Assembly: GCA_001600455.1 (NCBI GenBank)
Contig: BCKC01000002.1
Location: 3,672,171 to 3,736,170, forward strand
DNA length: 64,000 nucleotides
From: Endocalyx cinctus
Lineage: Eukaryota; Ascomycota; Sordariomycetes; Amphisphaeriales; Apiosporaceae
Direction of reading: 5' to 3'
Shown here: in pieces, positions 44,242 through 56,777 of the stretch
Layout of the letters: the number at the start of each line of letters is the position of its first letter
Position numbering within the stretch: the stretch's first letter is position 1
Program-made: the position numbers and the translations under genes
The notes under the pieces: model-generated
Databases searched by the model: none
The model's input: the letters and a program-made list of their open reading frames with translations, nothing else
Told to the model about the DNA's origin: nothing

Positions 44242-45587
44242 GATTGCTTCCTTGGGTACGTACTCGTTGCTCGATAGATGAAAAAAAAAAAAAAAAGAAG
44301 AAGTTATGATGTCCAATCGTGACTAAAAAACAGACAAGATGTTTAATATTTCTACTTGAGTAACAAAAATCTCGTTTCTGAGACTTTTCCTACTTTATAT
44401 ACTTATATTCTATTCCTTCCTTTAAGCCCCTTGGAGTGAGATTTCGGCATGTACAGCGCAAGAAAACACGCTACATCTCCGAAATAGTAGTAGCACCTAT
44501 GCCGCATCTTGGAGTCGTCGGAAGGGGCCGACGTCGGACCCGTTTCCAAAACGGGTTGCAGCTGTAGAGTATCAGCACATCAATCGTTCCCACAAGGCCG
44601 CGTCTAGCTTGACCGCATCATTCTTTCCAAAAACCAGTGTGAAATACGTGATTAGTGTTGCTTCAGTCACTTGGACCAGGCTTGAGAGAAAAACAGCGAA
44701 AATAATAAGCCCAATTTGTCTGGCATAGAAAGCGGTAATACCGACTTAGTCAGTGGGATGTACGAGCGGAATGACCAAGTTGAAAATAAAAACTCCGATT
44801 TCTCTGGATGTGTCTCTATACAACTATTTCACAATAGAAATAGATAAATAGCATTTATATTACGGATTAGGTACTACATATCTACCAGAGTCTGACCTGA
44901 TTTAGGCTTCCAACTAGACACAACATGTAATAAAGACCTGTATAAGTACTTTTCCCGTAAAAGGTGATTTCTAAAGTAATAGACTGTGATCTATCGAGGC
45001 GTCATTATGACCGATTGCCCGTTAATAATTTCTGGTTAAACGAGCCCTTTACTCGGGAAGGGCTAGGTACTCGTCACAATACGATATACCCCTTTTCATG
45101 GCCCTCCATAATGTTCATTCAACCTTGCTGTTTTCCTTCGAAATTCGCCTTCTTCGCGTTACTTATTCGTAAGTATATGTAAACCGAATAAGTATGTATT
45201 ATATAAATGAAGCCATGGCACTTGTTCGCCAAGTCTATCATGCGTGATGTGAGGAAGATAAAAGAGGGCAACCTATACAAAACCAAAGATGCAATGCTAC
45301 TTCTTTTCTTTTCTTTTTCTCACCGTGCCTACCAAGCAAAGTACCCAGAAACAAACGAGAACTAAAATCAGTATAAATCAACTCCAATTTTCTTTTCCGT
45401 ATTTTCCAATTTCCTTAACCCTTTTTTATTTTTATTTTTTTCGAATCCCCTTTTCCGGTTCCCCTAAGATGCATGCATGACCAAGTCCCACCTGGTTTTT
45501 CGTGTTTCGTTTTTAAAGACCTGCCCATGACATTATGTACTTTTTTTTTTTTTTTTGAAATTTCGAGTATATATATTTTACGCAGGC
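44242..45587. other. spacer between DUF1349 and PQ-loop genes
   Basis: No gene is supported. It holds the promoter of the DUF1349 gene on the left and the 3' flank of the PQ-loop gene on the right, with T-rich runs near 45420-45560. Confidence 0.5.
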
Positions 45588-46757
45588 TCACACCTGGTTG
45601 GAGTCGACGCGCTGCAAAAGCGGTCGCTGATCCCAAAATGATTCATCAATGCTCATATCGTCGTCTTCCACCGCGGTGTCGTTTTCTTCCGAAGTATCGT
45701 CCCCGCTATATATGAAAAACTGGGCGAAGATTCCCAAGTCTAGGAGCAAGGTGCCCAAGCTGCCCGCCAGCCAGGAGCTGTTCACGAGGATGTACCTGCC
45801 GTAGATCCTGCCGGCTTCGCCTGGCTGGCAGGTTTTTTCGGCACATTGAGGGTCGTAAGCGAATATGGACAAGACGTAGGTCAGGTTACCGAGGCAGGCA
45901 AAAAGGAAGAAGAGGATGCTAACCCCCTCTGTCGACTTGCGGCGCCAATTCAAGAGGAGCTGCGGAAGACGCGATCCGAGATAGAGGGCGGCGCATAGCC
46001 AACCAAATATCTGACCCCAAACATCAAAAGTTGGGAGGTTATCGGTGGGAGGCGAGTTGGATTCGCCTCCAGTGTACCCTCGACTAAGGTACCAGCCAAC
46101 GATGCCAGCAACGCAGACCATAAGTACGGAGATGAAGTTCCAGAGGAAGGACTGCCACCTCGTCGGACTGGGTGGGGGAACCGTAGGTGGCTCCGACACC
46201 AAGGGCACGGCCGGGCTCAGGTGGGACCATCCGCTTCCTCTTCTTTCGCGGTCGTCTGAATAGCCGTTATACCCATTCAGCAAACCAGTCCGCTCGTTAG
46301 GCTCCCCCGCCGTTGGCTCGACCGGTTTGGTGGTTGGCGGGACGTCGTCATTCCAAGTAAAACCTTTGTAATAGAAACACTGGGAGAGGAGGACGAGATC
46401 GGCAATGGTATAATAAATAGCAAGTATTAACATGGTCGGTAGAACGCCTTGCAATACGGCGCCAAGAATGTTGAAGACATCGCCGAGAAGCCAAGCTATA
46501 ATGAATTGGATGGAAAGACCGTCGGCGGAGCTTCTCCGGAAATTTTCTATGATCTGGGGAGAAAAGACGACGACCCAAGCGGCGATGGAGATGGATCTAG
46601 AGGCGATGAAAGACGATTGTAAGTTTTTGACACTCTATTACTTTGTTTTTATAGCTTGTAATGGAGACGCAGAACCAATTACGGGGGTTGTATCTTACCC
46701 GCAAATACCTGATATAGCTTCAACATCTAAATTTAGGGGGGCGGTAGGAGGTGCCAT
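45588..46757 (-). CDS. PQ-loop vacuolar amino-acid transporter (Ypq1/RTC2 type)
   Basis: Two exons, 46757-46699 and 46596-45588, give 355 residues. Seven hydrophobic helices are split by a long Pro/Ser-rich loop. The two PQ motifs, family hallmarks, are visible: SPQIIENFRRSSADGLS (PQ at 33-34, coded across the exon junction region) and SRLPQLLLNWRRKSTEGVS (PQ at about 231-232). Yeast Ypq1-3 and animal PQLC2 export or import basic amino acids across the vacuolar or lysosomal membrane, so the vacuole is the likely location. The short first exon (MAPPTAPLNLDVEAISGIC) ends at a GTAAGA donor and joins GSISIAAWVVVF. A C-terminal acidic tail (EENDTAVEDDDMSIDESF) is cytosolic or luminal and could carry sorting information. 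Substrate specificity cannot be read from sequence alone. Confidence 0.92.
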
Positions 46758-48207
46758 CTTAACGGTGGGTATTTAATATAACAAACGAGAGCAAAGCGAA
46801 GAAATAAAATAAGATAAAAGCTGGTTGATTGGCATGCAAATTTTATGATAGATCAACAGCCCATATTATAATTTTATTAGTTACACGAATACTTCAATCA
46901 ATGCGTTTTAAGAAAAATACAGAGAAAAGAAATAAGAAACTAGAATTTATAATAAAAGCGAGAAATCTCGTTTATATTCTCCGAAGAAGAAAGAATAAGA
47001 AAGAGAAGAAGAAGAAAAAAAAAACGTATGTTTTACAAGAAATCCCTTCACGGAACCAGAAGAAAATTTAACCCAGGGATTAGAAAAAAAAAAAAAAGGT
47101 TGAATAACTTATTTAATCTCGTTGTAGAAAAGTAAATGAACCTGAAAAAAAAAAAAAAAAATCCCGATGGTAAACGAAACCTACGAGGGTACCACGTGCG
47201 CTAAAAATTGCAACTAATCCTTGCTTATGACGCTTGAAGATCCCCCAGTTACCATCCAATTTTATGCGTTTGCGGGGAAGTTCCTAGCGAAGTTTTAGGG
47301 ACGTTATTACTCAGTAACAGCAGCTAAATATTACTTAGGTACATTACTATAGCACCGATAGATCGGTACTGAGTAAGGACAAAGATAAACAAGTTGTGAG
47401 ATGAAAGAAGTATTAATACCTAATCTATATTGAAGATTTACTCCGGTTCTATTTCTGTGTTTCGGTAAGTAAAATACGTGGTTAAATTATACTACTCAGG
47501 AGTCTGTACAGAGTGTATTATATATACCCAGTGTCATACATACTACTTACATATATCCTGTTCCTGCAGATATGTGAAGTACACAGCAGCATGAAGTATG
47601 CTAAGTACAGTAGGTAGTACGGGTATATCAAGTACCCGTCAGCCCGTTAGGTTAGTATTTTAGGCCGGGCCAGTTATATAGACCTAGGGATATTACTCAT
47701 CGCCCATATCTATCTATCGATCACTTAACACTTCACTCTTATTATCTATTAAATCCGAAGTCTCCATAACTCATCCCTCGGATTGGGAATACTACATCAT
47801 CTATCTGTAGGTAATATCCTCCCCCCACTACGAGAGTCCACCCGCACTCCTTAGATCGGACAGGATTTCGGGTGTTTACTAATGTTATTTTAGATAGCTG
47901 TGGAGTTTGAGGGAAAAGTATTGCCTAGGTTTAAGTACCGCCGCCGTTACTGGATTAATGCTTCGCAATATATCTCATCTCGAATCCATCTTTTACATCG
48001 AACCTCCGTCTGATAAACGCTTGATTTATCCGTGATTATTACCGATATATACATGGATATTTCTCAATTCTGAACATAACCTTTTATTTGCTCCAAGGTT
48101 GTTTTGCCCTATTGCATTACTAACTACTAATTACTCTATTAAATCTAAGTGAGGGGAAATAAAAAAAGAAAGGGAAGAGAGGAAAAAAAAAAAAAAACTA
48201 GATCGGG
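46758..48207. other. divergent spacer between the transporter and npy1
   Basis: Upstream region of two divergent genes. A-rich runs occur at 47010-47160 and 48180-48197. No gene is supported. Confidence 0.5.
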
Positions 48208-49538
48208 ATGACAGTACCAAACCCGGATCTTCCGATCCTCGCAGAAGACGACTCGATGCTGTCGAGAAAGTTCGGCCGCGAGGTCGTAAACTACTTTTCC
48301 GGCAGCCCGCTGAACCGGGTTTCCTTCCTGCGGACGGACCACGCGTTCCTGAGCTCCGCCTTCGCGCACCCGACGGCGGCCTTCCTGCTGATGGAGAACT
48401 TGGCGCCCTTCGCCAAGGATCCCGCGAACCTGGCCTACGTGGGGCGCGAGGACGTCGTCTCCCTGACCGGGCCCGACCCCTTCGGCAAGTCGGAGGAGGA
48501 TATGATCAAGGAGTTCGACTCCTCCGTCACCCACCCCGTCGTCCTCTTCCTCGGCCTCGACGAGAAGAAGAAGACGGGCTTCGAGTACCGCGAGTACAAG
48601 GGCTGCCCTTACTTCGCCATCGACGTCACCCCCAAGGGCTCCATCGCCGAGAAGGCGAAGAGCATGATCGAGGCCGTCAAGGCCAAGACCGGCTTGTCCT
48701 TTTTGCCCGGTGGAAGGCACATGTCGCTTAACGCCCCCGAAGGTATTATTTGCACCTCGTTATTCTCTCTCCCTTTTTTTGTTTTTAAAAGAGAGAAACA
48801 CAAGTACTTACAAATGCTAAAAATTCGCGTACAGCCGCCATATACGCCCAGACTCGCGCGCTGTTCGACTGGAACAACCGCAACCCCTTCTGCGGCGGGT
48901 GCGGCCAGCGCACGCTATCCATCAACGCGGGCACGAAGCGCGCGTGCCCGCCGACCGACCTCGCCGGGGTAGCGGCGGGCGAGCCGGCCAAGCAGCGGGA
49001 GGACTGCCCGACGCGGCACGGGATCAGCAACCTCTGCTTCCCGCGGACGGACCCGACGGTGATCATGGCGATCGTGTCCGCGGACGGGACCAAGCTCCTG
49101 CTGGGGCGGGGCAAGCGGTACCCGCCCTTATGGTACAGCACCCTGGCCGGCTTCCTCGAGCCGGGCGAGTCGATCGAGGAGGCGGTCCGGCGCGAGACCT
49201 GGGAGGAGGCCGGCGTCACCGTCGGCCGCGTCGTCGTCCACTCGTCCCAGCCCTGGCCCTACCCGGCCAACCTGATGATCGGCGCCGTCGGCCAGGCCGT
49301 CCCCGGCGGCGAGGATATCCACCTCGGAAACGACCCCGAGCTCGAGGACGCGAGGTGGTGCGACTTCGACGAGGTCCGGGAGGCCCTCCTCCACGGTACT
49401 AGTAACTTAGGCGAGCCCGCCCCCGCCGACCCGGCCTACAAGGAAGGCGCGCTCAGGTTGCCACCCGAGATGGCTATCGCGAATCGTTTGATGAACGCCG
49501 TCGTTTCTGGGTACTTGAACGCCGCGCCTAAGATTTAG
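48208..49538 (+). CDS. npy1: NADH pyrophosphatase (Nudix hydrolase)
   Basis: Two exons, 48208-48742 and 48835-49538, give 412 residues. The enzyme splits NADH to NMNH and AMP and can act in RNA decapping of NAD caps; yeast Npy1 is peroxisomal. Domains in order: an N-terminal NUDIX-like region (about 30-160), a zinc ribbon with FCGGCGQRTL, and the catalytic Nudix box GFLEPGESIEEAVRRETWEE (from residue 284). Ten residues later the NADH-specific signature SQPWPYPANLM (316-326) appears. The intron ends ACAG just before AIYAQTRALFDWN. The last residues, NAAPKI, are not a clear peroxisomal targeting signal, so location is uncertain. Codon use is GC-rich. A T13-G19 homopolymer pair lies directly downstream. 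Confidence 0.95.
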
Positions 49539-50795
49539 GAGTGAAATGCTAGAGAGCCTGGATTTCCTGGAAACCCATAGGTTTTTTTTTTTTTGGGGGG
49601 GGGGGGGGGGGGGTTTATATTCAAAAAAACCCGAGTACAATGGTACCTACATTGGTAATGTCACGACATGGAATGACAGTATTATAGAATCTAGGCAGCG
49701 GGCGGTACTAGATAGAGATAGAAGAAGAGATTTTTGAACATAGTGGGTCATAGGAACTATAACTTTTCCAACAGTGAAGAAAGTATTTATTTACCTTCAA
49801 AAACTTACATGTGGTAAAGTTTGTCAGAAGAGCATCATGAGATTTTTGGATGTACCTTTCAGGGATGGCACCAGTAACCTTAAACTACAGCAATCCATCT
49901 AGCAGGCAGACAGGCTAGAGGCGGTATAAGGATTAGCCACAGCAACTTTGCTTCCTTATCTTATCAAGATTAGTAGATTAGCGCGATAGAAAATTTTGCT
50001 TTTACCAGCCACCTTTTTGCCCCACCTTACAAACAGAATAAATTCTCTTCTTCTCTCCCGAAATTTTTTTACCTCTTCTTTTTTTCTTTTCCTTTTTTTT
50101 CCTCATCATCAGTAAGGAGTAAATCTACATCGTCAAATGTTAAATTTATTTTCTTATAATGGAGGCTCCGCTACGGCGGCTTGCTGAGGGTTACATGCGA
50201 AAATTTTTTTCTTCTATCGGTTTCCTTCCGTTCCCGGCCTCCTCCATCGAATGAAGACTTCCTTTCCTATTCAGCCGCCGACGCCAGCTCTTCCTGGTTC
50301 GTGACTGTGGGTTGTCCGCTACATTTCTTTGAGACTTTAGTATAGACGTAATTGTGTTTTCTCGTGCGCGCGTTGCGTGTGAAATGCTCGTTTAAAGTAC
50401 CATGTATGATAGGGTTGCAAATTAGCAGTGGTATTTTGCTTCGTCGTTTCTGCTTTTAAATCCGCATTCATCGTATCATAGACCTTCATATCATATTATC
50501 AAGATCTACACGACTATCTCGTAGAAATACACAGATAAATTTGTCCGTGACTATTTGTGCGATTTACTGGTAGACGATGATATGGCACTAAGCGATAAGA
50601 TATACACTGGCGCTGAAATAGGCGACGAAACTTTGCACAAGTCACGAACATAATAGAATCGCATGGTTATTTTTTGGATTGGCAGGTTCGTATTCAATTG
50701 ACTATCTGGGTGCTACAAATGTTACGCATAATGGATCTGATTCTTTCAGCGAGCACTACCAGTACTACATCCTCCAATGACCAAAATATTCCTGC
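49539..50795. other. convergent 3' spacer between npy1 and rpl1
   Basis: 3' flanks of both genes. It contains the T13-G19 pair (49582-49613). No gene and no proven small RNA was found; I looked for snoRNA boxes near the ribosomal gene without a convincing pair. Confidence 0.45.
49582..49613. repeat. T13-G19 homopolymer junction
   Basis: Thirteen T residues are followed at once by nineteen G residues, 44 nt after the npy1 stop. It is unlike other runs in the window, which are A or T. It may be a genuine G-rich 3' UTR element or a length error of sequencing. Confidence 0.95.
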
Positions 50796-51609
50796 TTAGT
50801 AGAGGCGCTTGGGGGGCGACATGCTAGCCTTGATGGTCAAGCTACCGACGTTTCTGTTGACACTTGTGTTAGACTATGTTCCGTCCTTGTAATGTATTAA
50901 AGTGTGCTACTTACTGCCAGCCCTTCTTCAGAAGAGAGACGAGGTAGTTGATGGCCAACATGATGTTACCGATCAATTCCTCAGTGTTCATGTTAACGTG
51001 GCCGACGGCGACACCCATGCAGAGAACCTTCTTCAGCTGGAACTTGATGGTCGACTTGACCTCGGTGATCTTGGCGGTGAGATCATCACCGTGAGAAACG
51101 GGGGTAGGGAACTTGCCAGCTAAAAAAAGAGAAAATCATTTAGTTAGTAAATGTTTTTTTTTTTTTTTTTTACGAGTAAATCAGTCCAAATGACCAGAAA
51201 ATTTGTAAAAAAGCTTACCCTTGGAAAGACCGGGACCCAAGAGACGAGGAATCATCTTGATGAGAGCCTCGGAAGCGACGAAAGCGTCGTACTTGCGGGC
51301 AAGCTTCTTGATGAGCTTCTTGTTCTTGTTGAGCTTCTTGAGATCGTCGGCCGACATGGCGTCGACACCGCCGTGCTTGGCACGGTCGATATCGTGCTGG
51401 TCACCGAGGATGCAGACGCTCATGTTGGGACGGGGCACCGAGGGGAGCTTGATGGTACCCGAGAAACGCTTGTCACGCTGAGGGTCATAGTTCTTGAGGC
51501 CGATCTGGAGCTCGACCGTCTCGAGGAAGTTTCGCTTCTTGGTGTTGAGGGAGTAATCGAGAAGTTCGGTAACGTTCGTCCGCACTCCGGCGACTGTAAT
51601 TTTCGACAT
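50796..51609 (-). CDS. rpl1: 60S ribosomal protein L1/L10a (uL1)
   Basis: Three exons on the minus strand, 51609-51219, 51119-50915 and 50853-50796, give exactly 217 residues, the length of yeast Rpl1. It forms the L1 stalk of the large subunit and helps release of deacylated tRNA. Exon 1 has [37 protein letters not shown], and [19 protein letters not shown]. Splicing restores [13 protein letters not shown] and then the end [20 protein letters not shown]. The third exon is only 58 nt. All three donors and acceptors fit GT-AG (GTAAGC, GTAAGT). Splicing phase agrees throughout, so the structure is secure. Confidence 0.97.
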
Positions 51610-53577
51610 CTTGACAGTCTTCCAGTAGATACTGCTAAATATCTAATGGTGAGGATTATTGCGGATGTTGGTTGATTTGATGATGGATATGAAAAAAAAA
51701 GTTGATGGTAAGAAATAATTGGCAGGGGGGTGGGGGGTATTTTATACCGCACACAATTATTTTTTTTTTAGAGGAATTTGATAAGTGGGATGAAGTAATC
51801 AAGCCACATTTTACGGTCTAAATCATAGGGCGGTGCTAAGATAATGTGGCTAAAATCCAGATTTAAGGGCTTTTGCCGCTAACCTTAACTTTCCCTATTT
51901 AATTCACTATCACACTTCCTTCCATTGTAACCTTAAACCTTATCTATCTATCTATCTTTGAACTTTCTTGTACACTGACGGCATACCTGAAACTACTCCT
52001 AGCTAAGATCTCCCCCCACTCCCCCCCCCCCTTTAAAAGGATGGTATTATTATTGCAAACACGAAACATCTAATGATTAACCAATCGCATCTCTCGATCA
52101 TCTTAACTTGCTGAATTATCTTGCTTTTCCCCAGACTCGGCTTGACTCGAGAGCACTGAACCTCTTGTCAAACACCCAAAGCAATCGGCTTGCTGTGACT
52201 CCGTACGAGGTTGTATACATGTTTTAGTATTGATGTTCAAGTGTACTTTGTTATAACCTACCTAGGCTGCTAGGCACCTAAGTAGTTTTATCTGATTGAG
52301 CCAATCGAACTTTGTTGATATTCTTGTCCCAAAAGGACAATTCGACAGTGCTTATAGCGTCTTATCAAGTACCCCCTAATAACTTATAGTTCTCATGGAA
52401 TCTGGCGAGAGAGATCTTGGGTGAGTCACATCATTGTCCAAGAGCGCTCCTTGATAAGTTAACTTTCAACTTTTGAGTTTTGACCTCCAAGCTACATATG
52501 TAAAAGCCACCTGACCAACCGGAGAATATTGCGGTATTGCATCCACCCAAGTTGAGCATCGTCTGCGTATATTCGCGTTTCAACAAACCTTCATATTTGC
52601 ATGAGTCTATAAACCCTGAGAAGATCCTCCCAACGGCTGCCATATACATATCGAGGCTTCGTACCATAACTCATACCCTAGCATGATGGTTCTGCTATTA
52701 TCTGATACCTAAGCAATAGTTGCATGTTCTGAGATTTTCTCGTATTTCAATATGGAGAACAGCACCCATTTCGATATAGCTAAGGGCACATATCCCGTCA
52801 CGCTTGTATATGAGATAGATGGCTAATAATATCTCCACGTGGCTTGGCTAATTCTGCTCCGTTACAATCAAGAAGAAATATGCTTCTTAACTCTCATTAA
52901 GATCGTACGTGAGGAAAAGCCCAGCTTCCTATTTTATGGTACGGCCAGGGTTCTTCCAAACAATGTATATATTTCCCCTTAAGGACCATCCGTTCCATGT
53001 TACGTCAATATATGTAGCCACCGTTTATCTCTACGCATGATTCGGAATTCGGGAGGGTTAAACAAACATCCCCACGTGCTGTAGAGTTTACGATTCAAGG
53101 ATTCGTCGGTCTGCGCCTCAAAGGACGCCCATGCGCTGCATGGTATAGTGTACCGTATTTCTTCTTCTCGTCAAAACAATCGTATACGTACTACCGTATG
53201 CTTTATATCCTTTTTTTTTTCTTTTCGGGATCTTTATTAGGAGTTGCATGTTTCGGAACATATCACTTCTTGACACAAACAGCCAAGAGGTTGCACTCGC
53301 TATTGGGCATCTGCACAGGGTTGAAGCGCCTCCTTGCTCCCAATGGCCCGGTAGTGATATCTCTTATAATCCCATGCAAGAGGGATCTGTGAGGGAAAAT
53401 GTCTCGCTTCTGGATATGCTCGTTACCGGAGCTATAAGCAAGACCAAAACTCCTACTCTCGTCACTTTGATGGTATATATACACTTTTAAGCATATGCAG
53501 GCGACAAATATTCTACTATCCTCCTTTGATATCTATCTACGCTAGATTCTACAGGTGGTATCGTATTTATTTTCAAC
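51610..53577. other. divergent spacer between rpl1 and the rhodopsin-like gene
   Basis: No gene is supported. A 78-codon frame (52431-52667, minus) and frames near 53198-53490 lack family features. The left end is the rpl1 promoter with a CCTTAAACC/CTATCTAT run near 51930-51955. Confidence 0.5.
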
Positions 53578-55194
53578 ATGCAGCTACCTCCGCCTTCCGT
53601 GGTCCTCAGTTGGCCACATCCTAACTATATTGATCCAGAGACGCGTGGGCCTACCGGGAAGATTCTGGCGTCGACACTAGTAGCTCTTGCAACCATCGTG
53701 CTAGCCATCCGCCTTTACGCACGGCGGTGGCTGACCAGAGGGTTTGGACTCGACGATACTCTGATATTTGCCGCCTATGTAAGCGAATCGTCACTCTCTC
53801 ACCTCGTTATCTGTATTGACCGCCGAACCCGAATAGTTCTTTGCCGTCGCCTTCGCCGTGTCCGGTGTTGTTTCCCAAGAGAATTTACAATGGAACCGCC
53901 ATGTTTGGGACGTCGAGCCGCGATTCCTTGTCCCCGGGTTGCAGATGGTGTAAGATGCCTCGTGACGCTGTATCTCGGTTTTTGTCTGACGTTTAATAGA
54001 CTCGTTGCTCTGCTACTCTTCGATCTTTCCACGACTCTCATCAAATTATCTATGCTCGCCATGATATATCGCCTCACAGCTGCCTCGTCAAGCGGGTGGA
54101 TAAATGTATTCGTTCGGGGACTCGCGTGTGTCGTGGCTCTTGATGGTGCCATCTTTACGATCGTCACCTTATTTCAATGCAGGTAAGTGACGACGGTATG
54201 GCATGCAATGAAATCGAAACTAACGAGAACTATGCACAGGCCTGTATCGGACTATTGGACACTTTCTACAACGCCCCAGCACTGTATCGACGAAGGCGCC
54301 CATCTACTTGCCGCGAATATCCTCAATACTCTAACCGACTTTATCGTCGTGCTTCTTCCCATTAAGGTGACGCTAGACTTAGAACTACATCCCAAGCAGC
54401 GAGCTGTGGTCATCGGCCTCTTCGGCTTAGGCCTCGTAGCGAGCTCCGCTGGTATCGCGAGGACATACTTCTCCTGGCGATTAACCACGGACGAAGACTC
54501 TGACAGAACATGGGAGGCTTGGTCGGTGTGGGTGAGCAGTGCTGTCGAGCTATTCCTCGGTATCGTTCGTCTTCCCCTGATTCTCTATCCAACGGTTAAT
54601 TCATTCAAACACGCACACTAACATGCAAATCAGATATGCTCATCGGTACCAGCGACGAAGCCTTTTTTCTCGAGTTACTTGCCCAGCGTCGTAGGGGTTA
54701 CCCTCAGATCGCGCAATTCCGAATACCTCAAACGAGGCGGCATATTATCATCAACAGCACCTTTACCTTTTAAGGCATCAATACGTTCCTATTTGCGGCT
54801 CTCGACATCGACGACAAAGTGGCGGTGGTGGCCTCAGTCGCGTCATCAAGAAGTGCAGAACAGCTCGTTCGTCGATCTGAACAAGCCATTACCCCCCATC
54901 AATCCAGAAACGAGAACCTTCAGGCCATCCTCGTCTTTCGGAATACAACCTCTGATGATGACGCACGTCGCTCAAGACAGCGGGCGAGCCCCTCCTCCCC
55001 CTTACCCTAGTACGAATCCGATACCAAACTTAGCAACAGCTTGGTTTCGCGAATCGACTGTCCGCGACGATCTAGAGAGGAATAGTAACGACGAGGACCG
55101 GCCGGCGGAGTTTCATACGGTCATTATTAAATACCAGGACGATAGCCCGACTGCTCCGAATCGGGTGGAAAATAATAGAAAGAGTTGGATCTAA
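53578..55194 (+). CDS. Pth11-like seven-helix membrane protein (fungal rhodopsin domain)
   Basis: Five exons, 53578-53778, 53837-53949, 54000-54182, 54240-54564 and 54634-55194, give 460 residues. Seven hydrophobic helices are seen: the first begins TGKILASTLVALATIVLAIRLYARR, and others include FFAVAFAVSGVVS, LLLFDLSTTLIKLSMLAM, FVRGLACVVALDGAIF, HLLAANILNTLTDFIVVLLPI, GLFGLGLVASSAGIARTYF and WVSSAVELFLGIICSSVPATKPFF. The motifs LTRGFGLDDTLI near the first loop, RPVSDYW and CIDEGAHLLAANILNTLTDF, and VELFLGIICSSVPATKP are signatures of the fungal rhodopsin-domain family. A long disordered tail (about 275-460) may bind partners. Members such as Magnaporthe Pth11 sense surface cues; no CFEM domain is seen here. 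Five short introns of 50-70 nt each restore the frame, and each join keeps a helix intact. Function in this species is unknown. Confidence 0.88.
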
Positions 55195-56777
55195 ATATTG
55201 AATACTGGGGTTGGACTCGGAGTTTTGTTTTATCGGTTTTTTTTTATCTTAAGCACATACAGTTTAATCAGTGCCTTTCTCTATATATTTTACCCTGATG
55301 ATACCACCCTTAAGAATACCATTCATTTCTTATTTACTTATTTAAATACACGAGGTCTGCAGTGCTTAGCGAGTCATACTTCCCTCCTTCTCATTACCAA
55401 ACCCGCAGAACATGCGATGCTCAGCCGTTCTAGAAAGAATACATGAGCATACACCACCATAATTTGGATTTGGAGGAGGGGTCTCGGCAGTATATGATAT
55501 AAATTCATTCCTTGTTACTACTTCACTATGTTATATACCCGCCTCTGATAATCAATCGTTCTGTATCAGTACGGAGGCTTATACAATACATACTTCAAGA
55601 ATGAAAACTATAGTTATAAGGAAAACAGGCATCGAAATATAGCAATTGCTTCACGAGAGATATACGATTGAGTCACTAGCATGAGAAGACTGGTTATTAA
55701 AGCTAACACACTTATTCAACAACTCAAGCTACTTATAGCTAAGTGATATCTAATTTCTAAACTTGAATTTTAACGACCTTGAAAACAAAAATATAACTAT
55801 GTAGTAAATAGCAGCGACCAAAACAAAGTAAACAATAATAATAATAATAATGATAATAAAAAAGCAACAAAACAAAACAGGCATTTGTGCAATTGCCTTG
55901 GATGTAAAGAATGTAAAGAAGCTCTCGGTCCGTGGACTCGAGATATCTTCTGGTGCATCTTCTCCGCTTCCCTCCTCTTTACTCTGTCTTTGTTAGTCCG
56001 ATGGACATTTCACAGATACACCACTGTTAATAAAAATTTTTTCAAAATAAAATTGCGGATCCCAGGTCCGGCAATCTTTCACACATGTCACGTTGTTGTA
56101 TCAAAAAAGTCCGGATGGATAAAATCCTCTCTGGCTTTTCCCAACGTCTCTCTCTCTCTCTCTCTCTCTCTCTCCTTCTTGTCCAATGGCCTCCGGGATG
56201 GTAGAAATAATATAAAGTCCTCAGAAAACGCAAAGTTCCGATAAAAAAATCTCAAGATGCTTTCGCGTCCTGGTAAAAGTAAAATCAAAAGCACCCTTTT
56301 GGGATAGGTAGCTTTAAAGCTTCCATGAATATAAAAAAAAGTCCTGGGTCGACATGTCCGGAATTGAAGAAAAGATCCAAAGAAGGATGGATTATTTTCC
56401 GTGGCGAGACAATCTTCGTAGAAAAAAAAAAAACCTTGGGAAAATTTTTTTGAAGTCCAGTGGAATCTCCGCTTGCCCGTTCTCGACCTGGAATATCCCG
56501 AGTAAAACACTACTGCTCCGCAGCGGTGTGAACCCCGAAGAAGTCTTTATAGTCTAAGACTTGCGATCCGTTCGCTGGTCCGGAAACCAGCGAGGCGAGA
56601 AGGGATGGGAGAAGAAGATATGTGTGTGCACTTGCAATAGTGACAGGGTTAAAAATATAATCTCTTCCGGTGGTTTGGCGAAATTCTTAAGTCTGTACTA
56701 CGAGGACGGGTAATGTTAGCTATATGTTGCAAACGAAGCATGCTAGATTTTTTAAAAGAGGTACTCACGTTCTTCAT
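55195..56777. other. convergent 3' spacer with TCCNG words
   Basis: 3' flanks of the rhodopsin-like and C2H2 genes. No gene is supported. The part 56040-56600 has a (CT) tract and many words of the form GTCCNGG or TCCAG that recur beyond the C2H2 gene. Confidence 0.45.
56147..56174. repeat. (CT)n microsatellite
   Basis: About 14 CT repeats lie in the spacer downstream of the rhodopsin-like gene. Confidence 0.95.

Noticed and set aside
49740..50790. Possible box C/D snoRNA near the ribosomal gene
   Set aside because: GATGATA and CTGA-like strings near 50577-50620 do not form proper C and D boxes with a terminal stem.
52431..52667. 78-codon minus-strand frame upstream of the rhodopsin-like gene
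   Set aside because: No recognisable family, codon bias unlike the genes, and no splice partners.
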